Shown: positions 42,728 to 54,740 of the stretch, in pieces
Numbering within the stretch: position 1 is the first letter of the stretch
Layout: each line of letters starts with the position of its first letter
Source of the DNA: Paguma larvata
Lineage: Eukaryota; Chordata; Mammalia; Carnivora; Viverridae
Assembly: GCA_030068075.1 (NCBI GenBank)
Contig: CM057836.1
Location: forward strand, 66,625,788 to 66,689,787
Reading direction: 5' to 3'
DNA length: 64,000 bases
Program-made: the position numbers and the translations under genes
Notes under the pieces: generated by a model
Databases searched by the model: none
Seen by the model: the letters and a program-made list of their open reading frames with translations, nothing else
Told to the model about the DNA's origin: nothing

Positions 42728-43107
42728 TACAGGCTGAATTGTGTTCCTCCAAAACTCATACATTAAATATCATATGTTGAAAACCTTGGAATGTGTCTGC
42801 TGTATTTGGAAATGGGGTATTTAAAGAGATAATTGAGTTAAAATGAGATCATTAATGTGGGACCTAATCCAATATGACTGGTGTCCTTATAAGAAAAGGA
42901 GATTAAGACACAGATATGTACAGAGGAAAGACCATGCAAGGACACACTGAAAAGGTGGCCATCTAAAGCCAAGGAGAGAATCCTCAGAAGAAATCAAACT
43001 TAGTGACACCTAGATTTTGGACTTCTACCTTCCAAAAGTGTGAGAAAATATTTTTTGGTGACATCAACCAGTACATAGTACTTTGCAGCCCAAGTGGACT
43101 AATATAA
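42728..43107 (+). mobile_element. MaLR-type LTR (MLT1-like), sense
   Basis: 'ggctgaattgtgttcctcca', 'ctaatccaatatgactggtg', 'tccttataagaaaaggagat', 'acacctagattttggacttc', 'caaaagtgtgagaaaatatt' and 'agcccaagtggactaatata' follow the mammalian MaLR LTR order. No internal sequence adjoins it. Confidence 0.75.
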
Positions 43108-43203
43108 ATCTCATTTTCTTGTTATTTAGTACTGAAATTGATGACGTTGAAATTGATGAGCAGAGAGTACTTTGACTTGGTCAAGTCTTCTAGAAACCAA
43201 TCT

Positions 43204-43414
43204 CTGTTTTTAAAAAAAATATTTTAATGTTTATTTTTGAGAGAGAGACAGAGTTGTGAGCAGGGGAGGGGCAGAGAGAGGTGCAGAATCTAAAGTAGGC
43301 TCCAGGCTCTGGGCTGTCAGCACAGAGCTTGATGCAGGGTTTGAACCCAGCGACAGTGAGATCATGACTGAGCCCAATTTGGATGCTTAACTGACTGAGC
43401 CACCCAAGTGCCCT
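43204..43414 (-). mobile_element. Carnivore SINE, antisense
   Basis: 'ttaatgtttatttttgagag', 'agtaggctccaggctctggg', 'agtgagatcatgactgagcc' and 'aactgactgagccacccaag'. Exact target duplication 'gaaaccaatct' at 43193-43203 and 43415-43425. Confidence 0.96.
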
Positions 43415-43425
43415 GAAACCAATCT

Positions 43426-45099
43426 TAGTTTTAAATAAAAACCCAGACACTTGATCCAAAAAACCCAAAGATGAATGATCTGCTGAATGATCAAACGAAA
43501 AGCTCACTGTTTGTGAAACCTCAAAGATGTTCCTAGTGATCCACAAAGCACCACTTGAAAGTCAGTAGACTGAGGAGGCTCATATTTTACACAGGCATTC
43601 ATAGAGAAGCTTGCTAACCCTTGCTTTTGACCTTAGATAATAAATCAATTTTGACTGTAAAAGTGAACACATATAGGGAAGAAATATTTTCTGCAGTTGG
43701 TGAAATCAGATATAGACATTTAAAAATATATGAATATACAAAAGTAATGAATGAAGAAACTGAAATGTTTTATAACTATACCAGGAAGAAGAAGGGAACC
43801 AGAATTGGATATTTAATGTCTAAATCCAGAAATAGCTATATAAACTTTATTAACAAGGCACAAGTCACTACCTAAAGAAACCAGAAACATCCAGGAGTCA
43901 TGGTCTTTGAAGCTCTGTAGTAGAAGCTGGGAGGCATGAGGCAGGAGATGACGAATATATTATAAACACTCCTATAGCACTAAGTGTATGTAAGGGTGTG
44001 CAGCTGTGCATGTGTGAGTATGTGTATCTCTTTAAAAAAAGGATGAGGAAAGAAACCTGTGAAAAGAAACCTTACATGGAACGTGTCTACTTTTCACATA
44101 TACCAGAGGGAAGAGTGAAGTCTGTTAGCACACTCTAAAAAATTTAACCCAAAAAAGAAAATGAGATTAAACAAGACAAAAATCACTAATCTGTTCCAGA
44201 CTGACTTCTATTAAGATACAAAGGCCATTGAGCCTGTTCTCAGTCTTCCCTAAAATTTTTCTGACTAAGGCAGAGAATCATACTCTACGCCCAAGGAGAC
44301 AAAGTCAATTCAGATCTACTCCCTGGTATCACTCTTGCACTTCCTTCTTCCTCCTATTCTCCTCCCCAATTTTTAAACACACAAACAAATCTTTTATCAT
44401 AGAATGGTATCTGTCTTCTGAAGCAGAAAACATTAAATTTCTACAGAATTTAATTCTAGGGCTATGAATTCAATTGAAGACCACTCCATCATTTATTTTA
44501 CTTTGATGAGCTATTGAAGAATCAAAACAAAGTATGTATTTTTATTTTCACCCTAAATAGGAAGGTAAAAAAGAATGAGCAATTTTACTCTCCAAAAAGA
44601 AAGCCATAAAGGATATATTAAATATCATAAGATAACTGAAAAATCTATCTTACCTTTAATTATATTAAGATCAACTAGAAAAATGTTTCTTGAAAATCAC
44701 ATGCCAAATCATAATACAAAATAATAAAACTTTGATATATTTTGTCATAAATTGATAGAATAGAAAGTACCTATTACAAAAACATTTGCTCATCTAGGAT
44801 AACTTCTGCATACAACATAAATATAGTTATTACATTTCAGCTTCAAAATCTCAGTTAAAGATCATAGTTGTATTTCCCAAAACAATGTATAACACATAAA
44901 GCCAATATATCTTTTATTCACAAGCAACCTAACTATAATATTGAAGGAAAATATTTAGGTTATTTTCAAACTAGGAAACTGAGAGGATAATAAATTATGT
45001 CCATGTAACTAAATTAAAGCTGTCCATAAGCAGTACAAGTTTGGTTCCTAACAAAAGGCAACAAAATATGCCCTCTCTCTGGCCTTGTTGAGTAAGGAA
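43426..45099. other. Unique AT-rich DNA, nothing recognised
   Basis: A short TG-rich patch lies at about 43988-44030. The frame at 43621-43875 (84 codons) and that at 44228-44467 (79 codons) have no recognisable domain or splice context. Confidence 0.45.
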
Positions 45100-46100
45100 A
45101 ACATGATATGCATTGTCCTGTCATAATCTGCAATATTATAACTGTCTGGGGAGTACATTTTCCACAGTTACATTTCCATTCAACTCCCTTTTTTTCTGAA
45201 GTACTGCCAATTTTGTTAAATTATTTGGGCGGTTTTACTCCATTACTTTCAAAGCTACCAAGTTTATGTGATCCAAATAATTTAGAAATACCTTGGAGCC
45301 ACCCGAAATTGTAGACACAAAGTGTGTTTCTGAATTGGTGTAATTCTCTTAAGAGAATACATTTTTTTTTAATTTTCAAGTCACCAAAGGGAAAAGTCTT
45401 TAATAGCTTTCTGAATAGTTAAGTCATCATGACAAAGATAAGCACCAAAAATTGACAGACACAAACTCTACACACTCTAGGTAGCATAAGGGACAGAACA
45501 CTGCTGAAGGCTCTAGCTGCTCATTTAGACACACTGTCTGAATGAAACACATTCACATTTCACATTCTGAAACTGTTTCCTGTAAGAAATGTGTTCGCAT
45601 TCTCTGACTGGAATAAAAACATTGACTTTTTTTTTTCTTTTTTTTTAGAAAAAAGTCTCCATCTCACTACTCAATCACTGAAGAAAATACTCTTAATTTG
45701 TTACTAGAGATGAAAGCACAAGGAACTTTCAACTCATCAGACAAAAAGTTTAATATGGGTTACAGTGCCAGGTTCAGAAAACATGACAATATTCCTTAAG
45801 AGAGATTTATTACCTTTTTGAGTTACTTTCATTGATTTTTTCATGGCTACACACCTATGTTTCCTGCTGTACCACAATATTCTATTTTCTCTTTGGATAC
45901 TTATATTTTCCATCTGCCTACTACTAACTCAGTCTTTAATAAATTTTTAATGGGTTTTTAGGGTGACCTTAGCAGACCAAGCCTTTGTTTCTTTCAAGTA
46001 ATCTCTAGAGGCAGAAGCCAAGGTCAGCTTCTCTATTTCAACACAAATAGGAAAATAAATTGCTGGTTAAGCTACAAGTAATTTTAGGTGTTGTGCTTCT
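45100..46100. promoter_or_regulatory. Candidate conserved non-coding region
   Basis: About 1 kb of unique sequence without repeat landmarks. It contains a self-similar patch near 45545-45600 ('cacattcacatttcacattc' and, inverted, 'gaaatgtgttcgcattc'). The label is inference only. Confidence 0.22.
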
Positions 46101-47055
46101 ATCTCTAAAACAATGCTACACTATTGATACTGCTGATTTTTTAAAACCATTACTTGATTTCAATGACTAGAGAATAGTCTAAGTGGATAAAAATTAAATA
46201 TCTTACTTAAAAAAACTATTTCTAATCCAAGGAGATGACTTAGACTCTAGAGGATTGTAATATAGAGAGTGACATTCAGTAAGCACTTATTTAATGTTAT
46301 TGAATAAACAGTAATGATTTTACTTGACCTTTTATATACATATACCAAAAATCTGCTCAGAAGGGATAGAATAATTTTTGGCTGCTGCAGAGCTTGATTC
46401 AAGTCTGAGACCAGGAAAAAGAATAATATAGAAATTTTTAGAGATAAAGACTATTCATGTAGAAAGAGATGACCTTAAAACCCTGTAAGGAGTGCCTGTT
46501 TAATAAGCAAATAAAAAATATACTGATTTTTATCAGTAGCTATTGGAAGAGATCTTGGAACTCATCTCATTCACTCTTGCACCCAAAATATCACCAGTAT
46601 CCAACACCAGTGGATTGGTGACTGTGGTCCTCAGCTCTGTCTGAATACGTCTGAGAAGGAGAAGGTTACTTCCTGCCATTAGCCCATCCAATCTCAATAA
46701 CTAATTTCTTATTTATCAACACACTGATTGTACTCATTTTAGTTATATCTCAGAGATTACAGGTAACTAAATGCCATGAAAGTTTTTCACTGAAACTCTT
46801 AAGTCATCCAGACCTACGTTTGGAAACTAGCTTGAACCATTGCCTCACTCCCCAGTCTATTTTAGGTCAATACTAAATAAATTTACAATATATTTTTACA
46901 CTAAAATATTTTAACCACACTAAACACCCTAAAACAATAAAATTAATACTCATGTAGCAGCTAATTTTATTAATCCTCATATTTATCCGTATTTGCTTCA
47001 AATATTAAAACAAAGAAACTCAGAGCAAAATAAATCAAAACAACCAAAAATTTCA
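46101..47055. other. Unique AT-rich DNA, possible unnamed old repeat near 46540-46700
   Basis: Around 46543-46600 'ggaagagatcttggaactca' faintly resembles mammal-wide repeats with 'gaccttagagatcatctag'. Nothing firm was recognised. Confidence 0.35.
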
Positions 47056-47059
47056 CAAA

Positions 47060-48329
47060 TACTGTTCAGCCAACCAGTGTGATCCTTCCAAATTCTAATC
47101 CTTCCTTCTCTTCCCAGAACAAACCACCAGATTGAATTTTCCTTGAATCACTAATCTGTATTATATAATCTTAGTGATATAATTTATCCATAAATAATAC
47201 AGCAATTACTTTCCAATTCTGTGTAAATACTCCACCCTCTTTCTCTCCCTCTCCCTATATGTAGGTATACATATATCTATGTCACATTTTTCAACTTCCT
47301 TAATATTGTTCCTTTATTTTACATAATTTACATGTTTTTCTGGTTGATACATATTGTTCCAGTTAATTCATTTTCACCACTGAATAACAATAACAAAAAA
47401 TTAAATGCTAAAAAGAGAAGATCTGTGTACTTGAGCACATGTGGGAGAGTTTCTCTAGGGTGTAAACCTAGATATGAAATTACTTGGCTATAGAAAAGAG
47501 GCATCTGCAACAATTAGCACTATAAAGGGATTGAAACAATTTATACACACACCAGTAGCCCCATTGCTTCACTATCTTGACAATACTTGGTATTATGAAA
47601 TCTTGTATTTTTTTACTAATCTGATGGGAATTATATTCATTGTGATTTTATTTGCATTTCCCTAATTACCAACAAGGCTGAGGGTCTTTGCTTACAGCAC
47701 TTGGCCATTCGGCTTTTTTTGTTCATGGTCTGACTATTTATATACTTTGTCTTTTTCTTTTTCCTCTTGAGTTTCTGAAATGGTTTTACTTTTTTATTTT
47801 CATTTTATATATTGTGATACAATTCACTCAAACCTTTCTAAGATGTGACATAACTTAATTAATAGTCATACATATATCTTTAGCACTAATGCAGTCAAAT
47901 ATATGAATATTATTCCTTGGTATGTGTTTACTGTGTGTAGTCTAAACAATTTTTCCTTGTTGTGAGAACATAAACTATTTTTAAAATTTTAATGTTCTGG
48001 CTTCCATGTTTATGTTTTTAATCATCCTGGGACATACCCTTATATATATATGGTGTAGAACCTGATGTTATCTTTTTAATCCAAAAAAGTAAGCTTTGTC
48101 CCAGTATATGTAGCAAATGCCCCAATCTCTTCCACTCATTTATAAGATCGCCTCTGTCCTTTGTCATATTTTCATATTAGAATGTTTCATTTCAGGACTT
48201 TCTATTCTATTTCATTACTCTATTTGATCTCTGAAATAATGCCACATTTTCCCCCTTACAGTTTTAATTGCTTTATTTGAGGATGAACTTTGGTGTCTGG
48301 TCGGGAAAAACCCTCACCACATTCCTCTA
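47060..48329 (-). mobile_element. Old LINE-1 (L1ME-like), antisense: 3' UTR and distal ORF2
   Basis: Reversed LINE-1 text in order: 'gtaaacctagatatgaaatt', 'gacaatacttggtattatga', 'gattttatttgcatttccct', 'caaggctgagggtctttgc', then ORF2 blocks further upstream ('catttataagatcgcctctg'). It is interrupted at 48330 by an LTR and resumes at 48702. High divergence, no open frame. Confidence 0.7.
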
Positions 48330-48701
48330 TGTGATGGTTAATTTTATCAATCAGCTTGACGGGGCCAAGTGGTGCCCAGATTAAACATTATTTCTGAGTG
48401 TGTCTTTTGAGGGCCTCAATAAAACAAAAAGCTGAAGGAAGAAGGAATTTGCTCCTTTTACTTTCTGCCTGCCTATGGAGCTGTGATAAAGGTTTTCTCA
48501 TGGACTCCCCCCTCCAGAAAGGTTTTCAGGCCTTTGGACTAGCACTGCTATTATACCACCAACTTCCTTGGGATTCCAGCTTGCAGATGGCAGATCACGG
48601 CACTATTCAACCTTCCTAACTGCATGAGAAAATTCCTTATAGTAAATATCTTCTCATATCCCTTATGCGTTCTATTTTTTTCTGGAGAACACTGACTAAC
48701 A
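48330..48701 (+). mobile_element. Ancient LTR (ERVL/MLT2-like), sense, inside LINE-1
   Basis: 'tgtgatggttaattttatca', 'agtggtgcccagattaaaca', 'cagatggcagatcacggcac', 'aattccttatagtaaatatc' and the end 'ggagaacactgactaac' form a complete TG...CA unit of about 370 bp. I recognise this mammal-wide LTR but am unsure of its subfamily. The 73-codon frame inside it is not a gene. Confidence 0.7.
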
Positions 48702-49551
48702 CCCTCCTTCAAACTGCCTCAGTTGTAACTGGATTTATATTTTTTAAAGCACATTTTAGTATTAGTTTGTCCAGGAAAATTCCTCTTGGGGTTTAGATAG
48801 AAATTGCATTAAATTTATAGGTTAATAAAGTGAAATTTTTCACATTAAGTAACCCATACATGACAATTTTATATCTTTCCACTTAAGAGGATTCTTAAAC
48901 CCTTCTTCAATAATATCTCATATTTTTTTCTCAATAAAAGTGTTAAGTACTTGTCTTGAATTTATTTCTATTTAGCATTTTCTTATATGAGCTCTTTAAA
49001 AAGAATGTATATCTAAACAAATAGAATATAAAATTTTATATATATTTTAGATCAAGCTTGTTAGTTTTCTTGTTCAAATCCTCTAAATCCTTCTAATTTT
49101 TTGACTGCCTGACTTCTCAGTTTCATAGAGGTGTGATAAAATATTCCTCTACAATTGTGGATTTTAAAAATTAGCCCCTACTCTGTACATGAAGATAATG
49201 ATTTTTGGCTCTTTCTTCACTTTTCCTCCCCACTATCCAGAGTGATACTGAGTATATAGTAGACACTTGATAAATAATTGTTCACTAAACAATCATTGTA
49301 CATTCTTGGTGATTTACTTTCTAAGACAGAGTATTCCGTTTTTCTTGTGTACATGATTTTTGCCCTAAATTTTATTTTGCCTAATATTAATAGTGACACA
49401 GATATTTTCTTTTAATTCATACTTCCCTAATGTATTCTTTTTCAGTTCTTTTTCTTCAAATTTGCTGTGTAGTTTTGTTTTAGGACTTTCTCACATTAGT
49501 ATCATATGTCAGGATATTTTATCACTATATCTGATAATGTGATAATAATAT
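48702..49551 (-). mobile_element. Old LINE-1 ORF2, antisense, continued
   Basis: 'aggaaaattcctcttggggt', 'agaaattgcattaaatttat', 'gacaattttatatctttcca' and later T-rich ORF2 antisense text continue the element from 48329. Confidence 0.65.
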
Positions 49552-49566
49552 TTATCTCACTGACTT

Positions 49567-49795
49567 CTTTTTCTTCTTTTTTAGCGTTATTTTATTTTAT
49601 TTTATTTTTGAGAGACATAGAGACAGAGAGTGAGCAAGGGAAGGGCAGAGAAAGATGGAGATACAGAATCTGAAGCAGGCTCCAGGCTCTGAGCCGTCAG
49701 CACAGAGCCCGACGGGGGGCTCGAACTCACAGACCGTGAGATCCTGACCTGAGCTGAAGTCGGCCACTTAACCGACTGAGCCACCCAGGTGTCCC
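49567..49795 (-). mobile_element. Carnivore SINE, antisense, little diverged
   Basis: T-rich tail, 'aatctgaagcaggctccagg', 'gctctgagccgtcagcacag', 'gggctcgaactcacagaccg', 'ccgactgagccacccaggtg'. Exact 15-bp target duplication 'ttatctcactgactt' at 49552-49566 and 49796-49810. CpGs are retained, suggesting youth. Confidence 0.97.
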
Positions 49796-49810
49796 TTATC
49801 TCACTGACTT

Positions 49811-49970
49811 TTATCTTCCTAGTTTTTCTTTTATTCATTGACTTTTCTCTTTATTGGTTTTTATTTTCCCCTTTTATTTCCTCTATTGGGTCTGACAAAG
49901 TATTATATTTTCCCTTTGTTGGTAGGCTGTCATAAATTATATACTTATTCTTTTAGTAATTATCTTTATT
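49811..49970 (-). mobile_element. Old LINE-1 ORF2, antisense, continued
   Basis: T-rich antisense ORF2 text continues after the SINE and is broken at about 49970 by a younger LINE-1. Confidence 0.55.
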
Positions 49971-50690
49971 TTCAAATTTTATTGTGGTAAAATACACATA
50001 AAACATACCATCTTAACCATTTTTAGGTGTACAGTTCAGTGCTAATAAATTCATTCATTAATGAATTAATAAATTCTCCAGAATTCTTTCATCTCACAAA
50101 ACTGAAACTTTATACCCAGTAAGCACTAACTGCCCATTCCTCCTCCTCACACTCCTCCCTGTGGCCCCTGTCAACCACCATTCCACTTTCTGTCTCCATG
50201 AATTTGACTGGGAACCTTAGACAAGTAGAATCATACAGTATTTGTCTTTTTGTGACTGACCAATTTCACTCTGCACAACAGCTTCAAGTTCATCCATATT
50301 GTAGCATGTGTCCCAATTGCCTTCCTCTTTAAGGTTGAATAATAGTCCACTGTATGTATATTCCACATTTTGCTTATCTATTCATCCATTGATGGACATT
50401 TGAGTTTTATCTAATGTGAATAATGCTGTCATGAAAATGGATATACGAATATATCAAGATATTGCTTTCAAGTCTTTTGAGTATATACTCAGAAGTAGAG
50501 TTGTTGGATCATATTGTAATTCTACTTTTCATTTTTTGAGGCACTGCCATACTGTTTTTCTTAGCAGCTACATCATTTTACCTTCCCACTAACAGTGCAC
50601 AGGATTCATATTTCTCCATCATCCTTGCCAATACTTGTTATTGTTTTGTAATAGCCTAATGAGTGTAAGGTGACAATTAGTCTTAAATTT
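49971..50690 (-). mobile_element. LINE-1 (L1MB/L1MC-like) 3' end, antisense, nested
   Basis: The reversed 3' end is complete: 'attgtggtaaaatacacata', 'gtgtacagttcagtgctaat', 'caccattccactttctgtct', 'acagtatttgtctttttgtg', 'ttgatggacatttgagtttt', 'cttcccactaacagtgcac', then 'cctaatgagtgtaagg'. It lies inside the older LINE-1. Confidence 0.88.
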
Positions 50691-51175
50691 TAACACTCAT
50701 ACTTAACCTGTAAATTGTTATAACAAAAGTTATTCTATATTTCCATCTCTTCTCCAATACATCATGGATCCAAGCATAGCTTAACTAGTTATCGAAGATT
50801 ATTTTAATGCCTCTTTTAGTTCCTTTTTAAGTGTCGCTTAATAGCCAGTATAAATTTCATACATGTTAATTCCCAAGATAACATTTTTTTCTCCTAAAGT
50901 AGCTTAATAAAATTTTAAGCTCTCAATCATTATAGGTCTGAAAGAAAACTCTTAATTGATAATACAGTTAAAAGTAAAAGTCTAGGCTGAATATTATCTT
51001 ATTGAAGCACTGTGAAGGCACTGTTGTGCTATTTTCTAGTATTACTAGTATCAGTAAGTAAGCTGTCCATTGAATTTCTATTCCTTTGATGGAAACTTCT
51101 TGTTTTTCTGGTTTAAAGATTTCTCTTATTTACTGACACTTTATAATTTTACAATAGTCTTTAAAATTATAGATT
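50691..51175 (-). mobile_element. Old LINE-1 ORF1/early ORF2 region, antisense
   Basis: 'cactgttgtgctattttcta' and 'tgatggaaacttcttgtttt' echo the reversed ORF1 end ('tgccattgtcttctggcttc' in better copies). Taken as the 5' portion of the element begun at 47060. Confidence 0.45.
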
Positions 51176-51209
51176 TATTTTAAAAACGTTTTTATTTAAA
51201 TTCCAGTTA
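51176..51209 (-). mobile_element. Carnivore LINE-1 3' end, antisense (left of SINE)
   Basis: 'cgtttttatttaaattccag' is the reversed terminal 3' UTR; the element continues at 51442. Confidence 0.75.
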
Positions 51210-51441
51210 TGGGCACCTGGGTGACTCAGTCGGTTGGGCATCTGACTTCGGCGCAGGTCAAGATCTTGCAGTTCGTGAGTTCAAGTCCTATATCACGCTC
51301 TGTGCTGACAGCTCAGAGCCTGAAGCTTGCTTCAGATTCTGTATCTTTCTTTCTCTCTCTGCCCCTCCCCTTCTTGCATTCTGTCTCTCTCTCTCAAAAA
51401 TAAATAAACATTAAAAATAAAGAACATCCTTTAAAAATAAA
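51210..51441 (+). mobile_element. Carnivore SINE
   Basis: Head 'gggcacctgggtgactcagt', 'gttcgtgagttcaagtccta', 'cagagcctgaagcttgctt', CT-rich block, A-rich tail. Exact 13-bp target duplication 'taaattccagtta' at 51197-51209 and 51442-51454, within LINE-1. Confidence 0.97.
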
Positions 51442-51655
51442 TAAATTCCAGTTAGTTATCATACAGTGTAATATTAATTTCAAGTTTTCAATATAGTGAT
51501 ACAACACTTCCATACGACAACCTGGTGTTCGTCACAAGTGCAGTCCTTAATCCCCATTGCCTATTTCACCCATCCCCCCCACTGCATTCCTCTCTGACCA
51601 TCAGTTTGCCCTCTATAGCTAAGAGTCTGTTTCTTGGTTTGCTTCTCTCTCTCAG
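51442..51655 (-). mobile_element. Carnivore LINE-1 3' end, antisense (right of SINE)
   Basis: 'ccagttagttatcatacagt', 'gataacaacacttccatac' with changes, 'tgttcgtcacaagtgcagtc', 'cacccatccccccc' and 'gagtctgtttcttggtttgc'. Confidence 0.9.
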
Positions 51656-51731
51656 GTTGTAGATTTATTTTATTCATCTTTTTAGTCTCAGGATTCAGGG
51701 CTTTAATTCTGGATATCTATATATTTTATCA

Positions 51732-51734
<3 letters not shown>

Positions 51735-51770
<36 letters not shown>
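51735..51770. repeat. (CT)n microsatellite
   Basis: About 17 CT units followed by CCCCCC. Confidence 0.97.
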
Positions 51771-51772
<2 letters not shown>

Positions 51773-51787
51773 CCCAAGAAAAGGGGA

Positions 51788-51860
51788 TGGGCAGAAGAAA
51801 AGGGCAAGAATCAGAGCCCTATGTGGGGCTCAATCTCAAGGCCCTGGAATCATGACTCCA
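51788..51860 (-). mobile_element. Possible carnivore SINE fragment, antisense
   Basis: 'gagccctatgtggggctcaa' and 'tctcaaggccctggaatcat' resemble the reversed SINE body. The adjoining dinucleotide tract has the opposite strand composition to that expected (CT rather than GA), which is odd. Confidence 0.45.
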
Positions 51861-52160
51861 ACCCCTGTGGAATACTTTCAGTCTCCCTTCTCCTTCAAAG
51901 GTCAAACAAAACCACAACTTACTGCTTGAGGTCCTAAGCCAGAAGGTATACTGTCCAGCTACTTTCACCCTTTGCAGTTCCTCTTTTGTTTTGGATTCTT
52001 TTTCTTTTGTTTATGTTTTTGCCTTGTTATGTTTTTTAGACTAGTTATGTATATTTTATTACTTGGTCTTGTCATATCGTCATAGTTTATCTGTGTGTTT
52101 GAAGCAGAGAGGATGCATTATAGTATTAACTCGCAGTGCCATCTTGACCAGAAATCTATA
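51861..52160 (-). other. Possible 5' end region of old LINE-1, antisense
   Basis: 'cagtgccatcttgaccagaa' near 52134 is a phrase I associate with reversed 5' UTR of old LINE-1. If correct, the element begun at 47060 is nearly full length. Confidence 0.3.
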
Positions 52161-53300
52161 TCATAATTTTAAAGGGTGAGTTCACCTTCATACCTATTAT
52201 TTTAGTCTAAGTTGCATTTATATCCAGAATTTCTTAGACACAGTTGTATTGTCAGTTACAAATTTCCCAAACTATGGTATTGTCACTCCCACATTATTTT
52301 ACTTGTTATAGAAAATATCATGAGAAACTTTGGCAAATTCTCTACCAATATCAAAATACCTACATTATTTTATGTCTATATCAGTTACTATAAAATGAAA
52401 TGATTAACCTTTGGCATGAGTGAATTCCATAATCAGTTAGTAATCTTTTCTAAAATCTGCTTAAGAGATATATCAACTTGGTAAGCCCACTTTTACAACC
52501 ATTAAAACAGTATACTAAATACTAGTTTTTATGCCAGGAGTTGAGCAGGACCCCTCTTTCCTAACACTTCTCTCATATTCTGTGATTTTTGATCATTAGC
52601 AATAAAGGTTCTTTTTCCACCGTTGTTGTTTCACTTAACTACCCTCCCCAAAAGTATTTATTTGATTCTCAAGAAGTTATTTGAGTAAAATAGCAAGTTT
52701 CCACAATTACGTGACATGAGTTTCCATTTTCTCCTGATTATGTTTGTTTTTTCTATATTTAGCAGTTTATTCTCCTTGGTAAGGAAGAACAAAGCATAGT
52801 AGAAATTGAATAGCTAAGATTTCTCACATCCATATGTAGTATAATATCTTCCTCCAGTGATATCTTTATCCTTTCTTAAACCTTTTTTTTTTCATCTTAA
52901 CCAGACTAAAGCATTCTAGTATCTTAATCATCCTTCTGCAATTTTGTCCCTTTTCTATATTTCATACCTGTAATTTTATAAATGTACACTCACTCAAGCA
53001 TTTCTAATAGGATTAGCTTAATTACATGTTATCAAAAACAGGCATGCAAATTCTGAAAGACTCTCTGCAAGTAACTGTTGACCTATGTAACTATATCATG
53101 ATAAAAAGGAAGTTCTCCAAATCTTGATAACTATTATCTTTTAAAGAGGATGGTTTTTGTCTTTATCAGAGTTATGGAATTTAAAAAAATTGAACAAGTA
53201 TGATCAAATAGCTAAACCCTCCAATTTCATATACATAATCCCTTGAAGATACCAAGGGGATTTGCCAAACAGTAATAGTAGTAATAATAATATCAATATC
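52161..53300. other. Unique AT-rich DNA, nothing recognised
   Basis: No landmark on either strand. Short frames (63 codons at 52212-52403) are not supported as exons. Confidence 0.45.
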
Positions 53301-53304
53301 TAAC

Positions 53305-53397
53305 TCTGTGAGTACTTACCATTTACCAATGCACTTCATCAAATACTTCACATGGATTATCTCATTAAATCCCCAAAACAACTCTTAGGTAGTATTC
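53305..53397 (-). mobile_element. MIR SINE, antisense, left half
   Basis: 'ttcacatggattatctcatt' and 'ccaaaacaactcttaggtag' are reversed MIR. The rest of the element lies at 53842-53965 beyond an MLT1 LTR. Confidence 0.8.
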
Positions 53398-53841
53398 TGG
53401 GTTGAATAGTGTCCTCCCAAAATTCATGTCTACCTTCAATCTCAGAATGTCACCATATTGAAAATAGGGACTTTGCAGATATAATTACTGAAGCTATAGT
53501 CATATTGAGTTAGGATGTGCCTGAATCCCAGGAGTAGAATTTCTGTAAGAAGAAAAAACAGAAACACACAGAGTACACAGAGGGGATACCACATAAAGAC
53601 AGAGACAGAGATTGGAATGATATACCCACAAATCAAGATACCAAAGATAACCAGCAACCACCAGAAGCTAGGAAGCTTCCAGAGGCAAAGAGAAAAACCC
53701 CTAGAGCCTCAAGAGACAACATGACCCAGATAACACCTAGATTTCAGACTTATAGAATTCAGAACTCTGAGAGAATAAATTACTGTTTTAAGCCACCAAG
53801 TTTAAGGTACCTTTTTATGGGAGCCCTAGGAAACTAATAAA
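53398..53841 (+). mobile_element. MLT1 LTR (ERVL-MaLR), sense, splitting a MIR
   Basis: Ordered MLT1 text: 'gggttgaatagtgtcctccc', 'aaatagggactttgcagata', 'acagagattggaatgatata', 'accaccagaagctaggaagc', 'ctagagcctcaagagacaac', 'gagagaataaattactgttt', 'taagccaccaagtttaaggt' and 'agccctaggaaactaat'. About 440 bp, complete, no internal sequence. Confidence 0.9.
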
Positions 53842-53965
53842 AGTAAATAGTTTTGTTATTCCGTTTTAGAGATGAAAAAACTAAAGTTCAGGAAAGTTAG
53901 ATAATTCGTCCATGATCATACGGTTTAAAAACAGCAAAACTGGAAATGAAAACTGAGGTATACAT
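53842..53965 (-). mobile_element. MIR SINE, antisense, right half
   Basis: 'ttattccgttttagagatga', 'aaaactaaagttcaggaaag' and 'gtccatgatcatacggttt' complete the MIR begun at 53305. Confidence 0.8.
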
Positions 53966-53974
53966 ACAAACAGA

Positions 53975-54024
53975 TATGTATGTATGTATGTGTAAGAGAG
54001 ATGTATATGTATGGGTACGTATAT

Positions 54025-54068
<44 letters not shown>
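53975..54068. repeat. Compound (TATG)n and (CA)n microsatellite
   Basis: A short TATG patch (about 53977-53992) is followed by mixed TA/TG sequence and then about 20 CA units (54026-54067). Confidence 0.96.
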
Positions 54069-54179
54069 GCACATACACACTACAAATCACCATAAAGTTA
54101 TGTAGACATGAGTGCTATTGTTCAGGGGTAGACAAAAGCTTTGCAGGATAAAATTATTTTTATCCAGGAGTTAAAACTT

Positions 54180-54740
54180 GTATTGGACCTTAGATGTGAT
54201 AGAATTAAATAAAGCTAATAGAAATTGGAGTGCTCAGGATCGAGAATGGATGAAGAACAGCACATTTAAAGATGGAATGTCTTGACTATCAAATGATTCT
54301 GTCTATAGCATAGAATCCAGGAAAGGATTAATGTTAGGACATGGTTGGGAATACAGAATAGAGGGAAATAGAGGAACACCAGGTACACTAGAAAAAGGAA
54401 GTGGGTCTTTATTATAAAAGTGAAAATTGCTATGATAATTGAGTGTAAAAGAGTATTTGCTTTGCAAAGGAGGACTTAATGAAAACTATACATTAGGAAG
54501 ATTAATTTGGCTACTATACAGAATATGACCAATAGGGGAACAATATTAGTGGGAAAGAAACTATTTTAGAAAACAAAGCAATAATCTATGTATGAGGACA
54601 TAAAAACCTAGAATTGATTGGTAGCAAAGGAAAACAAAAAGGTAAGATAAAGATTAAAGAAATGTTGCAAAAGAGATTAGAGGAATATACTTCTGATAGA
54701 CTTGGTTAGTGGGAATATAAAGACAAAGAGAAGAAAGCAG
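54180..54740 (-). mobile_element. LINE-2 internal fragment, antisense
   Basis: 'aggaagattaatttggctac', 'agaatatgaccaatagggg', 'aaagcaataatctatgtatg' and 'agattaaagaaatgttgcaa' follow the reversed L2 ORF in order, with high decay. Confidence 0.6.
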
